Below are positions 42,139 to 51,975 of a DNA stretch of 64,000 bases, piece after piece. The notes under the pieces are model-generated. The model was not told the DNA's origin. It was given only the letters and a program-made list of their open reading frames with translations, and ran no database searches. The stretch covers positions 17,405-81,404 of the forward strand of contig JAUVEU010000001.1 of assembly GCA_030594645.1 (NCBI GenBank), read 5' to 3'. A program made the translations under genes and the position numbers. The stretch comes from Candidatus Aegiribacteria sp. GTDB lineage: Bacteria > Fermentibacterota > Fermentibacteria > Fermentibacterales > JCC-6. Numbering within the stretch: position 1 is the stretch's first letter; each line of letters opens with the position of its first letter.

Positions 42139-42223
42139 TATCCTCCGTTCGAGGCAAAAGGAACTTACAGTTATAGATTATATATATAACTTCTACAACT
42201 GTTTGAAAGGTAGTTAAAATAGC

Positions 42224-43261
42224 ATGCTCAGAAACGATAATCACGAAAGAATCAGTCTATCCGGCCTAACATACGAACAACTGAGATCCTGGCTATCTTC
42301 GAATATGAATATGAAGCCTTTCAGAGCAAACCAGATCTTCTCCTGGATTCATCAAAGGGGAGTCACTTCCTTTCAAGAGATGAGTAATTTGTCCTTGAGT
42401 GCCAGGGAACACCTGGAAACACTGGCTATTATCACAACTCTCCGAACCGACAGCTCGCTTTCCGCAGAAGATGGAACAATCAAGTATTCCTACTTATTAA
42501 GTGATGGTAGCAGAATTGAATCTGTACTTATACCAGAGCCTCCCAGATTAACAGCCTGTCTTTCAACTCAGGTCGGATGCAGGCTCGGCTGCATTTTCTG
42601 TCAGACGGGAAAAATGGGTTTGACAAGAGATCTCACCACTGATGAAATCGTATCCCAGCTTTATCAGTTGCGAAGCACGACAGAGACACGAATCAGCAAC
42701 GTGGTCTTTATGGGTATGGGTGAACCAATGGATAACTTTGACAATGTCAGTAATGCGCTTTCCATCATAGGCGATGACAGAGGTATCTGTATAGGATCAA
42801 GAAAAATCACTATATCAACAGTTGGTTTGCCGGGAGGGATTGAAAAACTGGCCAGGCTTCAAGGACAGTACGGTCTTGCAGTCTCTCTTCACAGTGCTGT
42901 TGAGAAAACTAGAAGAATGCTGGTGCCTGCTTCAAGGGCTTTACCTCTTCACAGACTCAAACAGGATATCCTTGATTACAATCAGAAAAAAGGCAAAAGA
43001 GTCACGCTTGAGTATTGCCTTATTGAAAACGTAAACGACTCGATTAAAGAAGCTCAGGCTCTGGTGGAATTCACAAAGGGGCTTGAATGCAAAATCAATC
43101 TTCTGCTTTATAACAGTATTGAAGGAGCTGATTTCAGCAGACCAGGCAGTGATGTCGTAGAAAAATTCATAGGCTACCTTTACCCCAGATGCCAGGCTGT
43201 TACCCTGCGTCGTTCAAGAGGAGCCGATGTTTCAGCAGCCTGCGGCCAACTAGGGACTTAG
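42224..43261 (+). CDS. rlmN: 23S rRNA (adenine-C2)-methyltransferase RlmN
   Basis: 345 residues. The radical SAM motif CRLGCIFC (CxxxCxxC) lies in QVGCRLGCIFCQTGKMG. GMGEPMDNFDNV, the SLHSAVEKTRRMLVPASR block and the C-terminal ADVSAACGQL, whose Cys is the methyl-transferring residue, are all present. It methylates A2503 of 23S rRNA and A37 of some tRNAs, dual specificity as usual. Monocistronic and divergent from mtnP across an AT-rich gap. Confidence 0.95.
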   Translation: MLRNDNHERISLSGLTYEQLRSWLSSNMNMKPFRANQIFSWIHQRGVTSFQEMSNLSLSAREHLETLAIITTLRTDSSLSAEDGTIKYSYLLSDGSRIESVLIPEPPRLTACLSTQVGCRLGCIFCQTGKMGLTRDLTTDEIVSQLYQLRSTTETRISNVVFMGMGEPMDNFDNVSNALSIIGDDRGICIGSRKITISTVGLPGGIEKLARLQGQYGLAVSLHSAVEKTRRMLVPASRALPLHRLKQDILDYNQKKGKRVTLEYCLIENVNDSIKEAQALVEFTKGLECKINLLLYNSIEGADFSRPGSDVVEKFIGYLYPRCQAVTLRRSRGADVSAACGQLGT

Positions 43262-43374
43262 TCTGTTTAGTCAATTTAAAGTACATATATCAAATATATA
43301 ATACAAATTAAATATATAATATATATTGTTTATAACGTTTCTGCTTTATAAAGCACTCTATATTCTGGCCCAGG

Positions 43375-43938
43375 TCAAAAGACAATAGAAGCAAGAATCT
43401 TCAATCCGGACAAATCTTTCTCCGACTCCCCTGCAAGAGCAGAACCAACAGGCACCCATTCCGGGGATACAACAAGGTCAAGGAAAGTTGATTCTCCAAG
43501 CATTATCCTTGTCCCGATTTCAGCTCCGATAACAGCGGCTCCTGTATTTCTACCATCCTGATTTCCATCGGGTCTGTCCCAGAGAAGAATCCCGCCTCCA
43601 TATATACCCAGCAACGGTTCAATTCCCCTTGGTCCTGCGTATTGTTTGTAGAAAGGATAGGTTCTGTATCCAACTGTCAAAGGTATACCGGCTACACCCT
43701 TCCAGCTGTCTCTGTCTGAGGTTGCACTCAAGTATCCGGTTTCAATAATGAAGCAGCTACCCAGAGAGGGCGGTATCTGCAGTGATACCATGAATGCAGG
43801 ACCAGGATTCAACTGCGTATCGGAATCGAACAGTGAAGGCATCCAGACACCAACACCGAAACTCATTTCAAGCTCACTTCTCTCAGACGCAGCAACAAGT
43901 GCGCACAACAGTGCAAGGATAAGGATAGCAGCTTTCAT
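43375..43938 (-). CDS. Outer-membrane-barrel-like secreted protein
   Basis: 187 residues preceded by AGGAGG. Signal peptide (MKAAILILALLCALVAA), then strands with alternating residues (LEMSFGVGVWMPS, AFMVSLQIP, FLDLVVSPEWVPV), ending in KILASIVF with a terminal Phe as in outer-membrane barrels. It could be a small barrel or a lipid-exposed beta protein. No close family is recognised. Confidence 0.7.
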   Translation of the reverse strand: MKAAILILALLCALVAASERSELEMSFGVGVWMPSLFDSDTQLNPGPAFMVSLQIPPSLGSCFIIETGYLSATSDRDSWKGVAGIPLTVGYRTYPFYKQYAGPRGIEPLLGIYGGGILLWDRPDGNQDGRNTGAAVIGAEIGTRIMLGESTFLDLVVSPEWVPVGSALAGESEKDLSGLKILASIVF

Positions 43939-44007
43939 ACTTTACCTCCTAATAATAATATTTAGCACTATTAATATGATGAAAATGTCAAAATACAAGG
44001 TTTGACC

Positions 44008-44532
44008 CTAATTTTCTATTCCTTTTCGAGCGAGGAGGTTTTCTGTTTCATAGTAGTGTTTCACTTCCCGCATTTCAGTCACTAGATCAGCCAGCTCTAC
44101 GAAACTGTCAGGAGCGTATCTGCCGGTTACAACAAGCTCGACATTATCGGGACGCTTCCTGAGCACTTCCAGTACGTCTTCCTTATCAAGAAGACCAAGG
44201 TAAACGGTTACGTTAAGCTCATCTGCTATTATCACATCAAACCTACCTGAAAGCATGGCTTCCATCAATTTGATGAGGCCGTTCTGAGCAGCGACTAAAT
44301 CCTCAGTTGAAGGTTTCTCGCCCTTGCAAAGCAGTTTTGGTGTACCGTACTGCTCCATTGTGATAGTTTCAGGGAAACGTTCAGGGAGAGCCAGTTCAGA
44401 ATAGTCCTGCCCCTTCATGAACTGGCCAATATACACCTTCATACCGGAGCAGGCGGCTCTTACAGCAAGTCCAAGAGCAGCTGTAGTCTTGCCTTTTCCG
44501 TTACCGGTGTACAATTGGAACCGACCTTCCAT
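44008..44532 (-). CDS. cobO: Cob(I)yrinic acid a,c-diamide adenosyltransferase
   Basis: 174 residues. CobO/BtuR family: P-loop GNGKGKTTAALGLAVRA at the start, then YIGQFMKG, FDVIIADELNV (Walker-B-like) and LVVTGRYAPD. It transfers the adenosyl group of ATP to the cobalt of corrinoids. AAGGAGT precedes the ATG. It lies 96 bases downstream of rex on the same strand. It would supply the adenosyl-B12 used by the cell's B12 enzymes; no other cobalamin gene is here. Confidence 0.9.
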   Translation of the reverse strand: MEGRFQLYTGNGKGKTTAALGLAVRAACSGMKVYIGQFMKGQDYSELALPERFPETITMEQYGTPKLLCKGEKPSTEDLVAAQNGLIKLMEAMLSGRFDVIIADELNVTVYLGLLDKEDVLEVLRKRPDNVELVVTGRYAPDSFVELADLVTEMREVKHYYETENLLARKGIEN

Positions 44533-44628
44533 ACCACTCCTTTCAGTATAAAGATAAGCCGCATTGGAGAAGGAAGAAAGTCTGAAAGAATTAAGTTAAT
44601 TCAGTTGATTATAATCCCGGGAAACGGT

Positions 44629-45267
44629 TCACCTGCCGGGAAGCATCAGTGAGTGAGAAAGTATGTCCAGTTCTGTGGAAATTTCTATGTATCGCAGCTC
44701 TACACCTTCCGGAATATCCAGAGGTTCCAGTACAAAACTCAGAATCGCATTACACCCTGCTTCCACAAGCTGATTAACACATTCCTGTCCTTCACCATCA
44801 GAAACTGCAATCACCGCTATAACATCACCGAGTTCCTTGATTGCCTCCCGCAGTTCCGTCATCGGTTGAATGACGGTCCCGGCACAGATCTTTCCTTGCT
44901 TTTCAGGGTCAGTATCAAAAATAGCAGAGTAGTTGTATCCACCGGTACCTTCAAGACCGGATTCAAGAAGAGCGTGACCAATATTGCCTGCACCTATTAC
45001 AATAACATGTGAAGGTTTTCCCGTTCCAAGTATTCTCTCAATGTTCGCAAGGAGACTCTGAACATCGTATCCGGAACCCTGCTTACCGAACTCTCCGAAC
45101 ACAGCAAGATCCTTTCTCACTCCCGCTGAAGAAATCCCACATCTTTTCGCCAGATATTCCGATGTAACGATTTTTTTTCCTTCAGTTCTGGTGTGCCTGA
45201 GGCACCGTGCATAGTGGCTGAGACGCCTGATGGTTCTTTCTGAAACTTTTCCGACGGTCAAAATCAT
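44629..45267 (-). CDS. rex: Redox-sensing transcriptional repressor Rex
   Basis: 212 residues. The N-terminal winged helix has RLSHYARCL and CGISSAGVRKDLAVFGEFGKQGSGYDV, the classic Rex recognition region. The C-terminal Rossmann domain has VIGAGNIGHALL. It reads the NADH/NAD+ ratio and represses fermentation or respiration genes when NADH is low. One possible half-site (TTTGTGAA, 45277-45284) lies just upstream, but the second half is not convincing. Confidence 0.95.
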   Translation of the reverse strand: MILTVGKVSERTIRRLSHYARCLRHTRTEGKKIVTSEYLAKRCGISSAGVRKDLAVFGEFGKQGSGYDVQSLLANIERILGTGKPSHVIVIGAGNIGHALLESGLEGTGGYNYSAIFDTDPEKQGKICAGTVIQPMTELREAIKELGDVIAVIAVSDGEGQECVNQLVEAGCNAILSFVLEPLDIPEGVELRYIEISTELDILSHSLMLPGR

Positions 45268-45479
45268 CCGTTTCTGTTTGTGAATGTCCGAACTTATGCA
45301 AATCTATACCCGGAATTTACCCGGTCAACCCTCCCTGCAAGGTTAGTCTCCCATGAAAGGGATATTGCATCTCTTCCTGGTAGACCTCAAAGAAGAAAGA
45401 GCTTTACCTTGAAATTGGGTATTCCCATAAGGATCATAATCTTTGACGCATAGTACCGATGTTTATTCCTGAGAAAAAG
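45268..45479. other. Short gap before rex with no clear gene
   Basis: About 210 bases. Only the Rex-like half-site at 45277-45284 is noteworthy. Confidence 0.35.
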
Positions 45480-45821
45480 CTACTTTGCTTCGCGAATACC
45501 TTCAAGAGTCGCCTTTGCCGAAGGAACTAAATCAAGGAATTCCATAAGATCCCTGCAAGGGTACTCGATGCAGTCCGCGCAGGTACTAACAGATCGTTTC
45601 ATTGCACAAGGACGCATTATACACTTGAAACAGTAGGAAAAATGTGCGCCTTCAACCGACTTACAACCATCACAATTGATATCTTCTGCTGTAAGGTCCC
45701 AATTGAATTCTTTCGACCACCCAATCGCAACTTTTTCTCTGAGCCCTTGATCGTTATTCTGCGTAGCCTGATAAGCGGGACACTCTTCACAGTTCAACCC
45801 ACAGTACGCGATAAGAGGCAT
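45480..45821 (-). CDS. DUF3795-family Cys-rich protein
   Basis: 113 residues from ATG at 45821, preceded by GGAGTG inside the end of maf; ATG at 45833 overlaps maf by 11 bases. The DUF3795 pattern is clear: YCGLNCEECPAYQA, then CDGCKSV, FSYCFKCIMRPCAM and CADCIEYPC. The Cys clusters suggest zinc or Fe-S binding. No assigned function. It is the last gene of an operon with maf and dtd. Confidence 0.87.
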   Translation of the reverse strand: MPLIAYCGLNCEECPAYQATQNNDQGLREKVAIGWSKEFNWDLTAEDINCDGCKSVEGAHFSYCFKCIMRPCAMKRSVSTCADCIEYPCRDLMEFLDLVPSAKATLEGIREAK

Positions 45822-45822
45822 T

Positions 45823-46422
45823 TCACACTCCATTCATCAATCGGATATTGAACTCATAAACAAGTCGGCTTATCGGTAAACCCATGACATTGAAATAGCA
45901 GCCATCCACTCGATCTACAAGCGCACACCCCAATCCCTGTATACCGTATGCACCAGCCTTATCCATCGACTCACCAGATGAAACATACATCCTTATCTCT
46001 TCCGCTGAAAGCGTTCTGAAACGGACTCTCGTAGATTCGACGAATTCGAAATCAATTCCCTTTTCAGGCCAGATTACACAGACACCTCCGTAAACACTGT
46101 GCCATTTTCCAGACAGCTGTGTCAGCATGTCGAACGCCAGGGCAGCATTTTCAGGCTTTCCAAGCAGCTTATCTCCGAGGGCAACCATTGTGTCCGCTCC
46201 AAGAACTGGATTACTTTTCCAGGAAGGTAGAATATCGAACGTCTTCTTTCTTGCCCAATGCAGTACAACATCAGAAGGTGAACCGATGAAATCATTTTCG
46301 TCTATGTTTCCAGGTGACTGGATGTACGGTATGCCCGCCATTTCCAGTATTGCCTTCCGTCTTGGGGACTTGCTTGCCAGAACAAGGGGAACTTCAGTTT
46401 GCAGCCACAAGATTCTATTCAC
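45823..46422 (-). CDS. maf: Maf-family nucleotide pyrophosphatase
   Basis: 199 residues. LASKSPRRKAIL gives the (S/T)xR(R/K) signature, with the later GADTMVALGDKLLGKP and GAYGIQGLG motifs. Maf proteins hydrolyse dTTP, UTP or m7GTP and keep odd nucleotides out of DNA or RNA; which substrate applies here cannot be read. The start overlaps dtd by four bases (ATGA). Confidence 0.92.
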   Translation of the reverse strand: MNRILWLQTEVPLVLASKSPRRKAILEMAGIPYIQSPGNIDENDFIGSPSDVVLHWARKKTFDILPSWKSNPVLGADTMVALGDKLLGKPENAALAFDMLTQLSGKWHSVYGGVCVIWPEKGIDFEFVESTRVRFRTLSAEEIRMYVSSGESMDKAGAYGIQGLGCALVDRVDGCYFNVMGLPISRLVYEFNIRLMNGV

Positions 46423-46871
46423 TTTCTCTCGGAGGGTGATTCGATCATGATCGTGACTGGGCCGCTGTTAACAAGTTCCACGTTCATCATCGCTCCGAAG
46501 ATTCCGGATTGAATCGTAAGACCGCTGTGTGACAGCATTTCGATAAAAAGATTGTATAGAAGTTCCGCCTTTTCCGGGGAAGCTGCATCAATAAAACTGG
46601 GACGTCTTCCTTTTCTTGAATCAGCATGCAACGTAAACTGGCTGACAATCATTATATCGCCATTCACATCCAATATTGAAAGATTCATGTTATCGCTTGA
46701 GTCTGGGAATATCCGTAAACCCAGTACTTTCCTGGACATCCATTCCAGATCTTTATCAGTATCTTCTCTGCCAAAACCGATTAGCGCCAGAAGACCCGGT
46801 CCTGTTTCGCTGATTACTCTTTCACTAACTTTTACAGTTGCTCTGGAGACGCGCTGAAGAAGAACCTTCAC
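46419..46871 (-). CDS. dtd: D-aminoacyl-tRNA deacylase
   Basis: 150 residues. SQFTLHADSRKGRRPSF and ELVNSGPVTIMI carry the two Dtd signatures (SQFTL and NxGPVT). It removes D-amino acids mistakenly loaded on tRNAs. It overlaps maf and the membrane protein by four bases each, so the three genes are one translational unit. Confidence 0.93.
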   Translation of the reverse strand: MKVLLQRVSRATVKVSERVISETGPGLLALIGFGREDTDKDLEWMSRKVLGLRIFPDSSDNMNLSILDVNGDIMIVSQFTLHADSRKGRRPSFIDAASPEKAELLYNLFIEMLSHSGLTIQSGIFGAMMNVELVNSGPVTIMIESPSERK

Positions 46872-47365
46872 TGTTCGGTTTCTTCCATCTCTGTGTCAAT
46901 GTTCAGCTCTTCATGAAGAGAACCGGGGATACCGGCAGATAATGCCACAACAGTTCCGATGATACTTCCAAATGCAACAGGTAATCCGACCAGCTGGCAG
47001 AATCTTCCGAGTCTGAGAGTCCGAACCGAATTATGCTTGAAAGCAGCAATCCGAATAACTGATCCTGCCGCGAAAAGCACTGCTCCCGCCCATCGCAAAA
47101 TCCAGGGAGAACCGAACAGTGTCAGCTGGAGAAGAAAACTGTCAACTGCGCTGACAAGCAGGACAGCGTAGAATACAGTGTAGGGGAGGCCTCCATGTCC
47201 TCCCCTGAATTTTGATTCAGCAGCACTCCAGAACAGGTAAAAAAGAACAGTAATACCACATACCTGAAATTCCCTGGATTGCCAGGGCAGGTCTTCAAGA
47301 TGGATCACTCCCAGAACTGAAAGTACTGCTATGACAGCGATGATCAGCACAAATCTGATAATCAT
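46868..47365 (-). CDS. Small membrane protein, isoprenylcysteine-methyltransferase-like
   Basis: 165 residues with AAGGAGC before the ATG. It has four or five helices, and residues ~85-125 (GAVLFAAGSVIRIAAFKHNSV) resemble the ICMT/PEMT membrane methyltransferase pattern, but the match is weak. First gene of the dtd-maf operon. Confidence 0.68.
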   Translation of the reverse strand: MIIRFVLIIAVIAVLSVLGVIHLEDLPWQSREFQVCGITVLFYLFWSAAESKFRGGHGGLPYTVFYAVLLVSAVDSFLLQLTLFGSPWILRWAGAVLFAAGSVIRIAAFKHNSVRTLRLGRFCQLVGLPVAFGSIIGTVVALSAGIPGSLHEELNIDTEMEETEQ

Positions 47366-47496
47366 CGCTGTCTACATAGCTCCTTACCAGTCGTCATCAC
47401 CGGTAGTTCCGCCAAGTCCATCATTATTTCCATCAAACAGGTTGCCGTACTGGTCGGCAACGTTACTCTTATCAAGATGTTCTCTTCCTTAAGAGA

Positions 47497-49200
47497 CTAG
47501 AAGGACAGAGTAGCTGAAAGCCGCCACTGGTCAAGACTGTTTCCAAGGCCCATTAGATCAATCTGCAGAAAATCACTCGGTAAGTATCCAACACCGTAAG
47601 TGAATGGTATTTCAGTATACGAATCGTCCGACTCAATCCTGGTCCCATCAGTGGTATACCACGGATCTTCAACAGCATTCCGCTCGGTTCCGTCACCGTA
47701 TACGGTATGTGTTGTCATGGGGGAGGCAGCAATCAGATCTGTTGTTTCCACATTATTCTCCCACACAAATCCGGGACTTGCACCAAGCCTGACTGATACT
47801 TTCGGAAGCACTCCGAATTCAAGTCCAACCGGGATGGAAATCCTGGTTGTGCTGCTCGTTGTTTTCGTTTCCTCTGTCTGAGACCAGGTACTTGTTATGA
47901 TATAATCATCCGGATCAGATAGCTCATTATCACCATCTGAATAAGTCTCTATTTCAGTATTTGACGAAGCGTACTGCATGGTGTTTTCGTTATCATGAAT
48001 CGAAAACAGTGTTCCAATGCTTATAGTAAGATCCTTGGCCGGGATTGCCGAGATTTTAAATCCGGTTGTGAATACACTGTTACTGATATCCTTACTCACA
48101 TCTCCGGAACTTGTTATGCTGACATCTGTAGTTTCAATAAATGGACCGACGGTAACAATGTATGTTGAATCGGAACTATTTGAGAAATCCCCTGATGTAC
48201 CGTCAAGACTCATCGTATAGTATGCTCCGGCAAACTCCAGTTTCCAGTCCCCATCAATCTGGAACCCCATATCCAGACCGCCGCCAAATCTATTGCCACT
48301 GGTAGAAATGGTATAGTCTTCTGACATACTCCAGACGGAAATATCGTGAATATCACTTTCATCCGGAAGAAAATCCTCTATTCCGGTTTCTTCAATTTCA
48401 CTGGACATATCGGATGACAGCGAAGAAAACTGGAACATTCCGCCAATTTCCAGTTTGTCGGTCATGGGTCCTCTTCCGGAAGCAGATATCCGAATACCAT
48501 TCATAGTATCTTTTTCAGTTCCGCTTGCATTATTATCCATGAAATAGGTTTCTATTCCGTCTACTATATTCGAGTCAGATACTGTAGTTGAATAGTTCAT
48601 ATCACCACTGTTTATCTCTGATACCGTATTAATCATCGAAACGCCAAGACCCAGTTTCAGAGACTCATTTGGAGCCCACGCGCCGTATACCCCGCCGGAT
48701 GTGCTCGTTGTATCCGATCTTCCTGATACTTGCTGGTAGACCGTATGTCTGGTATCCAGAATAGCATCACCGTCGGAATCGGTATACTCCGACCATGTAC
48801 CTTCAACTTCCCCCTGGCCGGTCACAAGAGTAAAACCTCCCGGACCGGTAAGGATAAGATCCTCAAGGATCCTGTCTTCCATGAATTCAGTCAGGATTCC
48901 CAATCCGTACGGCTTTCTGATGGGAGACCAGCTACCACCAAGAAGGAAACCGCCTCTAGTATTGTCAGTTTCTTCGAATATCATATCGGTACCTGTAGAT
49001 AGATTCGAAAGCCCTGTATAAACTCTTATTCCATCCAGATCAAGCAGCCTGTCAGGTACAGGTTGAGTAAAGAGCATACCTGAAAACCACAGATCAAGAT
49101 CGTCCAGTATCATTCCTCCGGTAGACATGGACCGGAAGGATTCAGGTTGTGCGAACGTGATCCCTGTAACCACGATAGCCAAGAATGCCAGCATTTTCAT
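47497..49200 (-). CDS. Outer-membrane beta-barrel protein
   Basis: 567 residues. Signal peptide (MKMLAFLAIVVTGITFA) and AAGGAG upstream. Long runs of alternating strands (GLGVSMINTVSEINSGDMNYS, KLEFAGAYYTMSLDG) with short turns; the last residues WRLSATLSF end in Phe, the barrel-assembly signal. The middle is Ser/Thr/Asp-rich. It resembles FadL- or PorV-like barrels in style, but I cannot assign a substrate. Confidence 0.8.
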   Translation of the reverse strand: MKMLAFLAIVVTGITFAQPESFRSMSTGGMILDDLDLWFSGMLFTQPVPDRLLDLDGIRVYTGLSNLSTGTDMIFEETDNTRGGFLLGGSWSPIRKPYGLGILTEFMEDRILEDLILTGPGGFTLVTGQGEVEGTWSEYTDSDGDAILDTRHTVYQQVSGRSDTTSTSGGVYGAWAPNESLKLGLGVSMINTVSEINSGDMNYSTTVSDSNIVDGIETYFMDNNASGTEKDTMNGIRISASGRGPMTDKLEIGGMFQFSSLSSDMSSEIEETGIEDFLPDESDIHDISVWSMSEDYTISTSGNRFGGGLDMGFQIDGDWKLEFAGAYYTMSLDGTSGDFSNSSDSTYIVTVGPFIETTDVSITSSGDVSKDISNSVFTTGFKISAIPAKDLTISIGTLFSIHDNENTMQYASSNTEIETYSDGDNELSDPDDYIITSTWSQTEETKTTSSTTRISIPVGLEFGVLPKVSVRLGASPGFVWENNVETTDLIAASPMTTHTVYGDGTERNAVEDPWYTTDGTRIESDDSYTEIPFTYGVGYLPSDFLQIDLMGLGNSLDQWRLSATLSF

Positions 49201-49329
49201 TGATTGCTTCTCCTTTAGGGTTGTTTATCAGTTCCTGCCTGCTTTTTTAATATAATCGCTTGTACTGAGTGTTAAACAGTGGTAATATATAATGGTTAAA
49301 TAGATTACGCGGAAATACCTTCCGCAATC

Positions 49330-51201
49330 TTATCTTGCAATAGCAAACTTGATCAGTTGAGTGGTTTCTCCGACTTTCAGCAGAACAATATATATTCCGG
49401 ATGCAGCAGGTTCCCCGTTATCATCAAGTCCATCCCAGAAAAATGCCTCTCCCGGAAGCGGTGCTCTGAAGGAACCGGGACCAATATCGGTTCTTGTTGA
49501 GGAGTGAACAATATGTCCAAGCAGGTCGTACACAGTTACAGACGCATCGTTCGGTCCATTCATCATATCAAATCCTACATAGACATCTCCGGTTGAGGGA
49601 TTTGGATATACAGATGGACTTTCATATCCGGAAGTCTGATTAACGAACACCTGAATCTCCACTCCTGTTTCCTCAAGTGTGCCGGAAAGCGGAATAACGC
49701 TGCCTTCTCCTCCGCCATCACTTATGAAGAATGAACCAAGTTCTCCCGGACAAAATGCAAACCAGCCCGCTTGATTCGTTTCAATCATGTAGATGGAATC
49801 GCCCATGATTAAGGTAAGTGGATAATCAGATAGAAATGCACCTGAGTAACTCAGTCTTACCGATCCTGTCAGTGAACAGTATTTCAGGGCGGAAAAGGCG
49901 TTCAGAATTCCGTAACCTGTATCATTATCAGGAGAGTCCGCGTTCAAGGAAGTGATTTCGAGAATATCAATGATTTCCATAATGGACCATTCAGGGTGAG
50001 CCTGATGAATTGCACAGGCGGCCGAAGCGACCAGAGGGGTAGCAAAAGATGTTCCGTTGCTGGATGAGTATTCGTTTTCTCCTATGTAGGCCACCACTAC
50101 ATTCTCACCAAGAGCACATGCAGAAGGTTTAATTCTTCCATCATAAGCAGGTCCTCTTGAAGAGAACTGAGTAACATTCCCCATGGCATCAACAGCTCCC
50201 ACAGCAAACACGGAATCACCATCAGCCGGTGCGATCAGGGATCCGGGGTCAGGTCCGCCATTTCCAATAGCGCTGAAAACGGGCATTCCTCTTGATGCGG
50301 CGGCATCTGCAGCAATTGTAGTAACAGCTGTATTCCCATCCATATCAGAATACGTATACCACTCGATGTATCCGAGGGAATTTGAAACCATGTCAGCACC
50401 GTTTTCCTCGACCCATTCAAGCCCCTGAACCCAGTAATCTTCTTCAGCCTGGTACTCGTCACTGATATCTTCCGTTTTTGCCAGAATGAATGAAGCGTTG
50501 GGTACTCCACCGCTGAAGGTATCTTTGCAGTATCCTCCCAGAAGAGAAAGTACGGCAGTCCCATGATCAGACTGTCCGGGAGGATCCTCTGGCTGCTGTG
50601 ATGGATCACTGTCATCGTTTATAAAATCATATTGCAGAATTACATTTATCTGCTGGAATACAGTGTGTGTCAAATTGAAACCGGAATCAAGCACACCTAT
50701 TACAACACCCTGACCTGTCCAGCCCCGTTCATGCAGATCATCCAGATGAATCTGTGAAAGCTGAAAAGAAGTCAATCCTGATGCTGTTCCCATAATCGGG
50801 TAAAAGACAGGAGGTTGAAATGTACTGATGGAAACAGGACTGACACGATCAACAAACGGCAGATTCTTTATTCTATCAATATCATCAGCTGCAGCGCATA
50901 CACTAACAGCATTCAGATATCTTGAAATTGTCCTGACGCTGCCGGATGGCAGAAGTATCGCAACGTTCTCCACATAATCAGTCCAGGGCTCCATATCCAG
51001 TTCGTCAGCCTCAAAAAGACCGGCGGAGACACGCCTGTCAAAAGATGGGGAGTCACTAAGTTCAAGGGATTTAAGGGATAATCTATTTTCAAGGTTCGGA
51101 CCTCTGTCCGTAAAATAAACCCACCATACTCCGTTGTTATCAGATGGCTGAGCGTCTGCGATAACGTAACCGCTAATAAGAATTAAGAGAATCAGTTTCA
51201 C
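49330..51201 (-). CDS. Secreted subtilisin-like (S8) serine peptidase with sorting domain
   Basis: 623 residues from a GTG at 51201, placed 19 bases after the lipoprotein stop; the ATG at 51309 would overlap that gene by 89 bases and lacks a signal. Signal peptide VKLILLILISGYVIADA, then a prodomain. Catalytic Asp172 (VLDSGFN), His213 (SDHGTAVL) and Ser385 (NGTSFATP) are all present, with Asn314 (AIGNGG) for the oxyanion hole. A beta domain and a T9SS-like sorting domain (YPNPSTGDVYVGFDM, YDLLGHIVHSS, SGIYIVLLKV) end the protein. Coupled to the lipoprotein gene. Confidence 0.92.
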   Translation of the reverse strand: MKLILLILISGYVIADAQPSDNNGVWWVYFTDRGPNLENRLSLKSLELSDSPSFDRRVSAGLFEADELDMEPWTDYVENVAILLPSGSVRTISRYLNAVSVCAAADDIDRIKNLPFVDRVSPVSISTFQPPVFYPIMGTASGLTSFQLSQIHLDDLHERGWTGQGVVIGVLDSGFNLTHTVFQQINVILQYDFINDDSDPSQQPEDPPGQSDHGTAVLSLLGGYCKDTFSGGVPNASFILAKTEDISDEYQAEEDYWVQGLEWVEENGADMVSNSLGYIEWYTYSDMDGNTAVTTIAADAAASRGMPVFSAIGNGGPDPGSLIAPADGDSVFAVGAVDAMGNVTQFSSRGPAYDGRIKPSACALGENVVVAYIGENEYSSSNGTSFATPLVASAACAIHQAHPEWSIMEIIDILEITSLNADSPDNDTGYGILNAFSALKYCSLTGSVRLSYSGAFLSDYPLTLIMGDSIYMIETNQAGWFAFCPGELGSFFISDGGGEGSVIPLSGTLEETGVEIQVFVNQTSGYESPSVYPNPSTGDVYVGFDMMNGPNDASVTVYDLLGHIVHSSTRTDIGPGSFRAPLPGEAFFWDGLDDNGEPAASGIYIVLLKVGETTQLIKFAIAR

Positions 51202-51220
51202 AGAATTTGTATCTGCTGTA

Positions 51221-51787
51221 TTATGTATCCGATTGATCCCACCACTGCCAGACGTACCATTCTCCCGTGGAATCCGGTCTGCATACGAATAGAGCTGACC
51301 CGGAAGCACAGAATCCTTCTACTCCAACGGTATATACCTTAAGATCAAAGGTTCGCGGTAAAGCATACGATGTCAGGAGTGTATCACCTGTCCATGGGTA
51401 TTCCGTGGTTCCCGAAAGAGTCAGTTCAATCGAAGATACTGAATTGAACATCGCTATGTGGTATTCCTCCTCAGAATCAATACCCCAGTACTCGTCGAGT
51501 ACTCCGTCTCCGTCATAATCGTAAAAGTCCACTTCGAGAAGGTGAAATTCAAAATCATCTCTGAAGCACGCAAGGTAATGATTAACATCTTTGCTGATGT
51601 AGGAATATTCAAGATTCTTAAGAACCTTCCAGGCGCTGTCAACAGGACTGTAGTACTGCACTGGCGATGGCTCGCCGGTATCAGGAGAAAATGGATTCCA
51701 GCATCCCGTGACAATAATAGCTGCAATAATCGCAGAAACAAGCATAGCAATTCTGCTGTTTCTTCTATTTGTATAATATCGATTCAT
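51221..51787 (-). CDS. Lipoprotein upstream of the subtilisin-like peptidase
   Basis: 188 residues. The start follows a G-rich stretch (GGGGGG). N-terminal helix IAMLVSAIIAAIIVTGC is a lipobox (VTGC). The rest is acidic with NTF2/DUF4878-like helices (SAWKVLKNLEYSYISKDVNHYLACFRDDF), a fold common for small exported lipoproteins. It precedes the peptidase gene by 19 bases. Possible helper or substrate-capturing lipoprotein of the peptidase. Confidence 0.75.
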   Translation of the reverse strand: MNRYYTNRRNSRIAMLVSAIIAAIIVTGCWNPFSPDTGEPSPVQYYSPVDSAWKVLKNLEYSYISKDVNHYLACFRDDFEFHLLEVDFYDYDGDGVLDEYWGIDSEEEYHIAMFNSVSSIELTLSGTTEYPWTGDTLLTSYALPRTFDLKVYTVGVEGFCASGSALFVCRPDSTGEWYVWQWWDQSDT

Positions 51788-51975
51788 TTTATAAGACCCC
51801 CCGGTTCATATGATATCAACACCAAAACATAACAATTGTTCCTGAAGCTCGATTCGTCAACCCGTGTTAGTCCGGACTCCTAAATACAAGTATCGAAAGC
51901 GTCCCGTAAAATACAGATTCCACTGTCTGTTGACGATGGTACGAATTGGCTTCATTTTTATGTTAGGAGGTATCA

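Noticed and set aside
45277..45300. Rex operator
   Set aside because: Only one half (TTTGTGAA) fits the consensus; the second half does not, so I list it only as a note.
47393..47497. A 34-codon minus-strand stretch before the barrel gene stop, ending in DGNNDGLGGTTGDDDW
   Set aside because: The frame has no start codon and lies between two genes; it may be chance.
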